Shown: positions 9,096 to 17,812 of the stretch, piece after piece
Layout: every line of letters begins with the position of its first letter
How positions within the stretch are numbered: the first letter of the stretch is position 1
Source: Catenibacterium mitsuokai
GTDB lineage: Bacteria; Bacillota_I; Bacilli_A; Erysipelotrichales; Coprobacillaceae
Direction of reading: 5' to 3'
Length of the DNA stretch: 64,000 nucleotides
Assembly: GCF_025148785.1 (NCBI RefSeq)
Contig: NZ_CP102271.1
Coordinates: 276,001-340,000 of the forward strand
Made by a program: the position numbers and the translations under genes
The notes under the pieces: generated by a model
Databases searched by the model: none
Told to the model about the DNA's origin: nothing
What the model saw: the letters and a program-made list of their open reading frames with translations, nothing else

Positions 9096-9163
9096 TGGGT
9101 AAGGGAATAGCTCATACCAAAATCCGATTTCCTTACCATGATCACCGTAGGTGATCTTTTTTT
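9096..9163 (+). ncRNA. Candidate small RNA with own promoter and terminator
   Basis: No open frame is present. TGCATA (9062-9067) and TATAGT (9084-9089) are 16 bases apart and could start a transcript near 9096. A long-range stem forms between GGTAAGGGAA and TTCCTTACC. It ends in GATCACC-GTA-GGTGATC followed by seven T (9140-9163). It shares the word GAATAGCTC with another candidate at 31328-31392. I recognise no known family. Confidence 0.45.
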
Positions 9164-9199
9164 ATGTTGAACTTACCTTGCATATGTGTAGTAGAAAAA

Positions 9200-9276
9200 G
9201 GATGTAAAAGTAACTTCAACTGTAAGAGTAAAGTCTACTTCTTCTAGACTAAGTGGAATTTAACTGCTCGCTTTAG
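9200..9276 (-). repeat. Degenerate solo end of an IS30-like element
   Basis: Reverse-complemented, this stretch is a diverged copy of the left end of the IS30-like element at 10880: the outer part resembles CTAAAGTGAAAAGTTAAATT, followed by two iterated AGTTGAATTTACTTTTAC-like units in the same order. No transposase frame is attached, so it is a relic or the remains of an internal deletion. Confidence 0.7.
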
Positions 9277-9304
9277 AACATCTGTTGATGCTTTTTTTAA
9301 TTTT

Positions 9305-10523
9305 CGCTAAGTTTATGAAAAATGTTGCTACTAGATCATTAAATTTAACTTAACGCCTATTTTTCTACTTTATAGCCACCTAACTCAAATCATCATTTCT
9401 CGAACAGTTGTAAAATGATCTTAAAAGGTCAGGTGAGTGCTATGATAACTGAAAACCAGGTAAAAAACTATTTAAGATCTAAGGATAAGGATTATGTAAA
9501 TAAACTTATCGAATCATTATATGAACAGGATGATGAAGACATTGATCCATCTCATAAGGCATGCCCTATATGTGGTTCAGTCCATTTCAAGAAGAATGGA
9601 AAAGATAAGAACAGACATCAGAGATATATCTGTCTTGACTGTCACAAGTCTTTTAGTGATAGAACCAACACCTTATTCTACTGGTCTCATTTTACTTTGG
9701 ACCAGTGGCTTCACTTCATTGAACTGGAACTATATAAAATGCCTCTAGAGGGTGAGGCTCAAGTCTTAGAGACAAGCAAGACGACCTGCTTCTATATGCG
9801 TCATAAACTTTATCATGCAGCATCTGAAATCATGGGTCATCAGAAATTATCTGGTGAAGTTGAAATAGATACACAGTATAAAAGTATAAACCTAAAGGGA
9901 ACACGTCCTCAAAATATGCCTAGATACTCAAAGAAAAGAGGTAAACAGGCTGCATATAGAGGAATATCTCATCACAAGGTTGCCATTGTCTGTGCTACAG
10001 ATGAAAATGATCATATGATGATGCAGGTATCAGGTCTTGGAAGTGAGTCATTCGATAAATATAAAGCGAATAAAGACTACTTTAAGGATGTGGAAGAGTT
10101 CATATCAGATTCAAAGGCAAGCATACAGCAGTTTGCCAACTATCTTGAAGCAGTAAACAATAAGATAAAGACATCTCCTTTAGAGAAGAGATATCTTACT
10201 GATGATGGTAAATCATTAGGAGCTGTCAATGAGATGATGACAGAAGTAAGCTCAATGATACAGACAACAAGAGGCGTTGGCACCAGATACATACAAGGTT
10301 ATCTAGATTTCCTGCTTCTTAAGAAGCAGGCTAAGTATACATTCAAGAGAAAGGAAATGGCATCTGAGATTCTAAGAATGATGATGGATACTGAGGCTTT
10401 CAGTAATGAAATGGTAAGAGCTACACCTATGCCTATTTCACTTAAGGAAGCATATTACGAATATCGTTATGGTATATTCGCTGAATAAGATTACTCAAAG
10501 CAACAATTTTCTTAAATTGAGCG
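9305..10523 (+). mobile_element. IS1595-like insertion sequence with 8-bp target duplication
   Basis: The element is 1219 bases. Its ends are imperfect inverted repeats: CGCTAAGTTTATGAAAAATG at the left, and CGCTCAATTTAAGAAAATTG read inward from the right. TTAATTTT flanks both sides (9297-9304 and 10524-10531), the 8-bp duplication typical of the IS1595 family. One transposase gene fills it. It sits between the degenerate IS30 end and the tracrRNA gene. Confidence 0.85.
9442..10488 (+). CDS. IS1595-family transposase
   Basis: A transposase of about 348 residues. A zinc ribbon opens it (CPICGSVHFKKNG ... YICLDCHKSF, C-x2-C and C-x2-C), followed by an ISXO2-like catalytic domain. Visible parts include GEVEIDTQYK (first Asp region), ISDSKASIQQFANYL and VNEMMTEVSSMIQ with TTRGVGTRYIQGYLDF, the family's C-terminal block. 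The GTG-rich leader has an earlier ATG at 9415, but ATG 9442 follows AGGTGAG and removes an extension without homology. The frame is intact, so the element may be active. Family assignment is supported by the 8-bp duplication. Confidence 0.8.
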   Translation: MITENQVKNYLRSKDKDYVNKLIESLYEQDDEDIDPSHKACPICGSVHFKKNGKDKNRHQRYICLDCHKSFSDRTNTLFYWSHFTLDQWLHFIELELYKMPLEGEAQVLETSKTTCFYMRHKLYHAASEIMGHQKLSGEVEIDTQYKSINLKGTRPQNMPRYSKKRGKQAAYRGISHHKVAIVCATDENDHMMMQVSGLGSESFDKYKANKDYFKDVEEFISDSKASIQQFANYLEAVNNKIKTSPLEKRYLTDDGKSLGAVNEMMTEVSSMIQTTRGVGTRYIQGYLDFLLLKKQAKYTFKRKEMASEILRMMMDTEAFSNEMVRATPMPISLKEAYYEYRYGIFAE

Positions 10524-10682
10524 TTAATTTTTTGATAAAAAATTGAGAAATTCATTAAAAAAAAGAGAAAAAATAAGTAAGTGCCTCTAAAAAGGCGCTG
10601 TCGGAGGGCTAACTGTTAATATAATTATTTAAAAGAGTTATAATAAAGGAGTAAATAAATTTAGGTGTTAATAGTAAAAAAA

Positions 10683-10817
10683 GACAAATAAAAAATGCTA
10701 CCGAAGTAGCATTTGATACGTCATCTAAATGACAATCGGGAAACCCGACATTTAAGCATAAGCTTTATTTTAACTCGTTGTGTTATTTTGAACTGTATCA
10801 AAACTATTTGTTTCGAC
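10683..10817 (-). ncRNA. tracrRNA of the type II-A CRISPR system
   Basis: Read on the minus strand, 10804-10760 is an anti-repeat: GTTTTGATACAGTTCAAAAT and the following AACACAACGAG pair with most of the CRISPR repeat. It continues AGTTAAAATAAAGC (nexus side), then stem-loops GTCGGG-TTT-CCCGAT and GTCATTTAGATGAC. It ends in AAATGCTAC-TTCG-GTAGCATTT with a T-rich tail (10714-10683). Its expected length is about 135 nt. It pairs with crRNA so that RNase III can process it and Cas9 can bind. It lies divergent from cas9, directly upstream. Confidence 0.92.
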
Positions 10818-10823
10818 ACTATT

Positions 10824-10852
10824 AGCATAATCACTTTTTAGGAGGATGTCAA
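10824..10852 (-). promoter_or_regulatory. tracrRNA promoter overlapping the cas9 ribosome binding site
   Basis: On the minus strand, TTGACA (10852-10847) and TATGCT (10829-10824) are 17 bases apart and place the tracrRNA start near 10817. The -35 box lies between the cas9 GGAGG (10841-10845) and the cas9 ATG at 10856. Confidence 0.8.
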
Positions 10853-10855
10853 GGT

Positions 10856-10879
10856 ATGAGCCAAAATATTGTTGATTAT
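10856..10879 (+). pseudogene. cas9: cas9, first eight codons, severed by an IS30-like insertion
   Basis: GGAGG at 10841-10845 precedes ATG 10856, which opens MSQNIVDY. The next base begins the inverted repeat of the IS30-like element. The same 14 bases (ATATTGTTGATTAT) recur after the element at 12642, where the frame continues as YCIGLDLGTGSVGWAV. Translation of this piece would run into the insertion sequence and stop at once. Confidence 0.92.
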
Positions 10880-12640
10880 CTAAAGTGAAAAGTTAAATTC
10901 CACTTTAGGCGGGTCAAAGTTGCGTTTAGTCTTTCACATCTTTCCAGTTGATTTTACTCTTACAGTTGAATTTACTTTTACACCTTCAATAGTTGAATTT
11001 TCTCCTTCAGGTATATAATTACCGTGATGTCTGTTTCTCTATTTCATGAAAGGCTGATTATCATGGCTAAATCAAATAAGAATTTACATCTTACTCTTTC
11101 AGAAAGACAAATCATTGAGAGAGGGATAGAAAATGGTGCTACCAAGGCTTCTATCGCTGCAACTCTTGGGAAGGATAAATCAACTATAGGCAAAGAAATA
11201 AAGGCACATAGAAAACATTCACATTACTGCAGTTTTGATCCTGCATGTGCCAACAAGGACAGATGCAAGCATCATCATGTATGTAAGGATTGTGCTGATT
11301 TGGTAGTTTTTAAATGCAAGCGAAGAGACAGATCTCCTGGTGCCTGCAACGGGTGTCCTAAATTCCAGCACTGTAGATTTGACAAGTTCACATATTCTGC
11401 AGATCTCGCCAATAAGGAATATATGGCTGATCTCATTGAATCAAGAGAAGGAATAAACATGACATACAGCGAACTTAAGGCTTTAGCTGATGTCATTGTC
11501 CCTCTTGTTAAGAAGGGTCATTCACCATATCAGATCATCACTTCTCATCCTGAACTGAATATTTCTGAAAAGACATTATACAATTACATAGAATCTGGCG
11601 TATTTAGACAGTTCGGCCTGCTTGATATTGACTTAAGAGTCAAGACAAGAAGAATATCAAAGAAGGATTCTGTCAAATATAAAAAAAGAGAAGACAGAAA
11701 GTTCCTGATAGGCCGCACCTATAAGGATTTCATCTCATATACTGACGATCATGACAACGTTAGTATTGTCGAGATGGATACCGTCTACAATGGGCAAAGC
11801 GGTCCCTTCATGCAGACTTTTAAGTTCCTGTCTTACTCTTTCATGTTCATTATATACCATGAAGAGAAGACTGCAAAGGCTATGGTTGAAGGCGTAGCCC
11901 TTCTTGAATCAATATTAGGAAAAAACCTTTTTGTAAAGGAAGTGGAGGTCATCAAGACAGATAGAGGTACTGAATTCTCAGATGCAGATGGACTAGAAAA
12001 GGACAATGATGGCAGCATGAGGACTCATGTCTTTTACTGTGATCCTATGCAATCATGCCAGAAAGGAAGTCTTGAGAACAACCACAAAGAGATACGTTAC
12101 ATATGCCCTAAAGAAGCAGATCTCAAGGATCTCGGTTTTGATTCACAGGAGAAGGCTAACCTCATGGCATCCCACATCAATTCCCAGCCAAAGGAGAACC
12201 TAAAAGGAAAGTCACCGCTGGAGATGATGGAGTTCCTAAGTCCAGATTTATATAAGAAATTCATAGAATTTGGAATCAAGAAAATAGAAAATGATGAAAT
12301 AATTTTAAAACCATATTTATTAAAAGAAGATAACTAAAATCATTCGGAGAATGTATGAAACATGAGATGCAGACTGACAATAGCACATGCAGTTAAAGTG
12401 GAATTTAGTCTTACACCCGAAAAAAATGAACGAAATTCCATAGCTTTATTGTGCCTTAAAATACAATGATTTCTGTGATTAAAGTCACACTTCTTATATA
12501 CGTATGACTAATTTCCATTTCTAAAACAAAAAGAATATCAGACTTAATATCCGATATTCTTATGAAAACATTATCCTGAACGAGTAAATTCCACATTTGT
12601 TTCGTTCTGTTTTAAAGTGGAATTTAACTTTTCACTTTAG
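10880..12640 (+). mobile_element. IS30-like insertion sequence inside cas9
   Basis: The element is 1761 bases with perfect 28-base terminal inverted repeats starting CTAAAGTGAAAAGTTAAATT (10880-10907 and 12613-12640). It is flanked by a 14-base direct repeat, ATATTGTTGATTAT (10866-10879 and 12642-12655); a single C at 12641 lies between the right repeat and its flank. The left end carries iterated AGTTGAATTTACTTTTAC-type units at 10946, 10964 and 10991. The right end has about 275 bases without a gene, containing a hairpin at 12531-12561. The intact gene and perfect ends suggest a recent insertion. Confidence 0.92.
11063..12337 (+). CDS. IS30-family transposase
   Basis: A 424-residue transposase. 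The N-terminal HTH_38-type helix-turn-helix (LTLSERQIIERGIENGATKA then IAATLGKDKSTIGKEI) is typical of IS30. A Cys-rich insert follows (CANKDRCKHHHVCKDC, about residues 60-110). The catalytic triad is visible as VEMDTVYNG, VIKTDRGTEF and GSLENNHKEIRYICP. I prefer ATG 11063 (MAKSNKNLHL) with AAGG upstream; an in-frame ATG lies at 11024. The length is slightly above the usual 320-400. The frame is complete, so the element is probably mobile. Confidence 0.92.
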   Translation: MAKSNKNLHLTLSERQIIERGIENGATKASIAATLGKDKSTIGKEIKAHRKHSHYCSFDPACANKDRCKHHHVCKDCADLVVFKCKRRDRSPGACNGCPKFQHCRFDKFTYSADLANKEYMADLIESREGINMTYSELKALADVIVPLVKKGHSPYQIITSHPELNISEKTLYNYIESGVFRQFGLLDIDLRVKTRRISKKDSVKYKKREDRKFLIGRTYKDFISYTDDHDNVSIVEMDTVYNGQSGPFMQTFKFLSYSFMFIIYHEEKTAKAMVEGVALLESILGKNLFVKEVEVIKTDRGTEFSDADGLEKDNDGSMRTHVFYCDPMQSCQKGSLENNHKEIRYICPKEADLKDLGFDSQEKANLMASHINSQPKENLKGKSPLEMMEFLSPDLYKKFIEFGIKKIENDEIILKPYLLKEDN

Positions 12641-12641
12641 C

Positions 12642-15600
12642 ATATTGTTGATTATTGTATTGGACTTGATTTAGGAACAGGGTCTGTAGGATGGGCCGTT
12701 GTAGACATGAATCATAGACTTATGAAAAGAAATGGAAAGCATCTATGGGGATCTAGATTATTTAGTAATGCAGAAACAGCAGCTAATAGAAGAGCTAGTA
12801 GATCTATACGTAGAAGATACAATAAGAGAAGAGAGAGAATTAGATTATTACGTGCTATTTTACAGGATATGGTCTTAGAGAAAGATCCAACTTTCTTTAT
12901 TAGATTAGAGCATACTTCTTTTTTGGATGAAGAAGATAAAGCCAAATATTTAGGGACAGATTATAAGGATAATTATAATTTGTTTATTGATGAAGATTTT
13001 AATGATTATACTTATTATCATAAGTATCCTACTATTTATCATTTAAGAAAGGCATTATGTGAATCAACTGAAAAAGCTGATCCAAGACTTATTTATTTAG
13101 CACTTCATCATATTGTGAAATATAGAGGAAACTTCTTATATGAAGGTCAGAAATTCAATATGGATGCATCTAATATTGAAGATAAATTATCTGATATATT
13201 CACACAGTTCACATCTTTCAATAACATTCCATATGAAGACGATGAAAAGAAGAATCTAGAAATACTAGAAATATTAAAGAAGCCATTATCAAAAAAAGCT
13301 AAGGTTGATGAAGTTATGACTTTAATTGCACCAGAGAAAGATTATAAGAGTGCATTTAAAGAATTAGTGACTGGTATAGCTGGAAACAAAATGAATGTTA
13401 CTAAGATGATTTTATGTGAACCTATTAAGCAGGGAGATTCTGAAATCAAACTTAAATTCTCAGATTCTAATTATGATGATCAGTTTAGTGAAGTTGAAAA
13501 AGATTTAGGTGAATATGTTGAATTTGTTGATGCATTACATAATGTTTATAGCTGGGTTGAACTACAGACTATTATGGGTGCAACACATACAGATAATGCA
13601 TCTATTTCTGAAGCAATGGTGAGTCGTTATAACAAGCATCATGATGATTTAAAATTATTAAAAGATTGTATTAAGAATAATGTTCCTAATAAATATTTTG
13701 ATATGTTCAGAAATGATAGTGAGAAATCGAAGGGATATTATAATTATATTAATCGTCCATCTAAAGCACCTGTAGATGAGTTCTATAAATATGTTAAGAA
13801 ATGTATTGAGAAGGTTGATACACCAGAAGCAAAGCAAATTTTAAATGATATAGAACTAGAAAACTTCTTATTAAAACAGAATTCACGTACTAATGGATCT
13901 GTACCTTATCAGATGCAGCTTGATGAAATGATTAAGATAATTGATAATCAGGCAGAATACTATCCAATATTAAAGGAAAAGAGAGAACAGTTATTATCAA
14001 TTCTAACATTTAGAATTCCATATTATTTTGGACCATTAAATGAAACCAGTGAGCATGCATGGATAAAACGATTAGAAGGTAAAGAAAATCAGAGAATATT
14101 GCCATGGAACTATCAAGATATTGTAGATGTGGATGCAACTGCTGAAGGATTTATTAAGCGTATGAGAAGTTATTGTACGTATTTCCCAGATGAAGAGGTT
14201 CTACCTAAGAATTCACTTATAGTATCTAAATATGAGGTTTATAATGAACTGAATAAGATTAGAGTAGATGATAAACTACTTGAAGTAGACGTTAAGAATG
14301 ATATTTATAATGAACTTTTCATGAAAAATAAGACAGTTACTGAAAAGAAATTAAAGAACTGGTTAGTGAATAATCAATGTTGTAGTAAAGATGCAGAAAT
14401 AAAAGGGTTCCAGAAAGAAAATCAATTCTCAACTTCATTGACTCCATGGATTGATTTCACAAATATCTTTGGAAAGATTGATCAGTCTAATTTTGATCTT
14501 ATCGAAAACATTATCTATGATTTGACTGTATTTGAAGATAAGAAAATCATGAAGCGTAGATTAAAGAAAAAATATGCTTTGCCAGATGATAAAGTAAAAC
14601 AGATATTAAAGTTAAAGTATAAGGATTGGTCAAGATTATCAAAGAAGCTACTTGATGGTATAGTTGCTGATAATAGATTTGGTAGTAGTGTAACTGTATT
14701 AGATGTCTTAGAAATGTCTCGTTTGAACTTAATGGAAATCATCAATGATAAAGATTTGGGCTATGCACAGATGATTGAAGAAGCAACTTCTTGTCCTGAA
14801 GATGGTAAATTCACTTATGAAGAAGTTGAAAGATTAGCAGGATCACCAGCACTAAAGAGAGGTATTTGGCAGTCTTTACAGATTGTAGAAGAAATCACTA
14901 AAGTAATGAAATGTAGACCTAAGTATATCTATATTGAATTTGAAAGATCCGAAGAAGCTAAAGAGAGAACAGAATCTAAGATAAAGAAATTAGAAAATGT
15001 GTATAAAGATTTAGATGAGCAGACAAAGAAAGAATATAAGAGTGTGTTAGAAGAATTAAAAGGCTTCGATAATACTAAGAAGATTTCTTCTGATAGTCTA
15101 TTCTTATATTTCACTCAGTTAGGTAAGTGTATGTATTCTGGTAAAAAACTAGATATTGATTCGTTAGATAAGTATCAGATTGACCATATTGTTCCTCAGT
15201 CTTTAGTTAAAGATGATAGTTTTGATAACAGAGTTTTAGTAGTGCCTAGCGAGAACCAGAGAAAATTAGATGATTTGGTTGTTCCTTTTGACATTCGTGA
15301 CAAGATGTATAGATTCTGGAAATTATTGTTTGATCATGAATTGATTAGTCCAAAGAAATTCTATTCTTTAATCAAAACTGAATATACAGAAAGAGATGAA
15401 GAAAGATTTATTAATAGACAGTTGGTAGAAACAAGACAGATTACAAAGAATGTTACTCAGATTATTGAAGACCATTATTCTACAACTAAAGTTGCAGCTA
15501 TTCGAGCAAACTTATCTCATGAATTTAGAGTCAAGAATCATATTTATAAGAATAGAGATATTAATGATTATCACCATGCACATGATGCTTATATTGTGGC

Positions 15601-16633
15601 ATTAATTGGTGGATTTATGCGTGATAGATATCCTAATATGCATGATTCTAAAGCTGTTTATTCTGAATACATGAAGATGTTTAGAAAGAATAAGAACGAT
15701 CAAAAGAGATGGAAAGATGGATTTGTGATTAATAGTATGAACTATCCATATGAAGTAGATGGTAAACTTATCTGGAATCCAGATCTTATTAATGAAATCA
15801 AGAAATGTTTCTATTATAAAGATTGTTATTGTACAACTAAATTAGACCAGAAGAGTGGACAGTTGTTTAATTTAACAGTTCTGTCTAATGATGCACATGC
15901 AGATAAGGGTGTAACAAAAGCAGTTGTACCAGTTAATAAGAACCGTAGTGATGTTCACAAATATGGTGGATTTAGTGGATTACAATATACTATTGTTGCA
16001 ATAGAAGGACAGAAGAAAAAGGGTAAGAAAACTGAATTAGTCAAGAAAATATCAGGTGTTCCTTTACATTTAAAAGCAGCTTCTATTAATGAAAAAATTA
16101 ATTATATAGAAGAAAAAGAAGGCTTAAGTGATGTAAGAATTATTAAAGATAATATTCCAGTTAACCAGATGATTGAAATGGATGGAGGGGAATACTTATT
16201 AACATCACCGACTGAATATGTGAATGCTAGACAACTTGTTTTAAATGAAAAACAGTGTGCATTAATTGCAGACATATATAATGCAATCTATAAACAAGAT
16301 TATGACAATCTGGATGATATTTTGATGATTCAATTGTATATTGAATTAACAAATAAAATGAAAGTATTATATCCTGCATATCGAGGTATTGCAGAAAAGT
16401 TTGAAAGCATGAATGAGAATTATGTTGTTATTTCTAAAGAAGAAAAGGCAAATATTATAAAGCAAATGCTTATCGTAATGCATAGAGGACCACAGAACGG
16501 TAATATTGTATATGATGATTTTAAAATAAGTGATAGAATCGGAAGATTAAAAACTAAAAATCATAATTTAAACAATATTGTGTTTATCTCTCAGTCACCA
16601 ACAGGAATATACACTAAAAAATACAAATTATGA
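12642..16633 (+). pseudogene. cas9: cas9, main body (5' end removed by IS insertion)
   Basis: CRISPR effector nuclease of type II-A; the intact protein would be about 1333 residues. After the duplicated target the frame reads YCIGLDLGTGSVGWAV (RuvC-I with the catalytic Asp). An Arg-rich bridge helix follows (RRASRSIRRRYNKRRERIR), then a long alpha-helical REC lobe, RuvC-II (YIYIEFERSEEA, near 14930), HNH (YQIDHIVPQSLVKDDSFDNR, near 15180) and RuvC-III (HHAHDAYIVALIGG, near 15570). A TAG of the IS lies just before codon 1 of this part. The first ATG in frame is 12707, past the RuvC-I Asp, so any product starting there would lack one nuclease residue. There is no other lesion, so precise excision would restore the gene. 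Confidence 0.93.
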
Positions 16634-17502
16634 GTTAGCGAACAGTAGTTATAGACAGCAGAGCTAAACTTACTTATAAGAATGGGTATCTAATAGTAAG
16701 AAGTGATGAAGTACATATGATTCATTTGTCTGAAATAAATACTATTCTTATAAGTAGTACTGCTGTTGCCATTACTTCCTACTTAGTGAATGAATTACTA
16801 AGTAGGAAGATTAAAGTTGTATTTTGTGATGAAAAAAGAAATCCTGTAGGTGAAGTAATGTCATATTATGGGTGTCATAATTCCAGTAAAAGAGTACGCC
16901 AACAAATAAACTGGGATTATGATTATGCTAAAGAGGTTTGGACTGCAATTATCAAAGAAAAGATTAAGAACCAAGCTAAACTATTAGAGAATTATGATGA
17001 AGATGGATCAAAGAAACTATACAAGTATGTTGATCAAATTAGATTATTTGATTCGACTAATAGAGAAGGGCATGCAGCTAAAGTGTATTTTGATGACTTG
17101 TTTGGCGTAGATTTTACAAGAACATCAAAGAGTGATATCAATGCATCATTGAATTATGGATATTCAATATTGTTGTCACAGTTTAATAAAGAACTTGTGT
17201 TAAATGGTTATTTAACACAACTTGGAATTAAACATTGTAACGAATTTAATCCATTTAATTTATCATCGGACTTAATGGAACCATTTAGACCTTTAGTAGA
17301 TAAAATAGTCAGAGAAAACTGTGATGAGATATTTGATGGTTCTATGAGGCTTAAATTAGTGGATGTGCTAAATCATAAAGTTAGAATAAAGAATAGTAAT
17401 CAATATGTTTCTAATGCGATATCTATATATGTGAAAAGTGTGATTAAGGCAATTGAAAAGAAAGATATCAGCTATCTAGAGTTTTTTGAATATGAGTTAT
17501 AG
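16630..17502 (+). pseudogene. cas1: cas1 with an amber stop at codon 3
   Basis: Integrase subunit for spacer acquisition. ATG 16630 overlaps the cas9 stop (ATGA) and is followed by AGT TAG CGA ACA GTA. Homologs have Trp (TGG) here, as in MSWRTVV, so TGG became TAG. The frame is otherwise open: SRAKLTYKNGYLIV, then HLSEINTILI, KVVFCDEKRNP, the Glu in NREGHAAKVYFDDLFG, and GIKHCNEFNPFNLSSDLMEP with the catalytic His. The next in-frame ATG is 16717, which would drop about 29 residues of the N-terminal beta domain; no GTG or TTG start lies between. Total length without the stop would be 290 residues, normal for the family. Confidence 0.85.
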
Positions 17503-17812
17503 ATATATGAGGATTATTGTATTTTTTGATTTGCCTACACTTACATATAAAGATCAGAAAGAATATAGATTGTTTAGAAAACTGCTTATTAATGATGGAT
17601 TTGTGATGATGCAGGAGAGTGTTTATTGTAAATTGGCTTTGAATAATTCTATTGTGAAAGCACAGGTAAAAAGAATTAGAGATAATAAACCTAGTGCTGG
17701 AGATGTAGAAGTTCTCATAATTACAGAGAAACAATTTGCATCGATAGAATATATTTGTGGTAGTAAACAGACTCTTAAAGAGGATAGTGAAGAGAGGCTG
17801 ATAGTCCTATGA
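17492..17812 (+). CDS. cas2: CRISPR-associated endoribonuclease-like Cas2
   Basis: A 106-residue partner of Cas1 in spacer integration. The ferredoxin-like fold is recognisable from MRIIVFFDLPTLTYKDQKEY (beta 1 with the conserved Asp) and MMQESVYCKLALNN. ATG 17492 lies inside the end of cas1 (11-base overlap), so translation is probably coupled; TTG 17486 and ATG 17507 are alternatives. The frame is intact, but with cas1 broken acquisition is unlikely. It overlaps csn2 by 4 bases. Confidence 0.93.
   Translation: MSYRYMRIIVFFDLPTLTYKDQKEYRLFRKLLINDGFVMMQESVYCKLALNNSIVKAQVKRIRDNKPSAGDVEVLIITEKQFASIEYICGSKQTLKEDSEERLIVL

Noticed and set aside
10532-10680. A small gene or regulatory RNA between the IS1595-like element and the tracrRNA terminator
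   Set aside because: It has only AT-rich sequence and a weak hairpin (GTGCCT with AGGCGC at 10582-10599); no frame, promoter and terminator combination could be supported.
12707-16633. A functional short Cas9 (or natural nickase) starting at ATG 12707
   Set aside because: That ATG has no ribosome site, and the frame continues upstream through conserved Cas9 sequence to the insertion point. It is a truncated cas9, not a designed variant.
16717-17502. cas1 as an intact 261-residue gene starting at ATG 16717
   Set aside because: Upstream in-frame codons encode the conserved Cas1 N-terminus (RTVV, SRAKL, GYLIV) right after the expected start that overlaps the cas9 stop; only the TAG intervenes.
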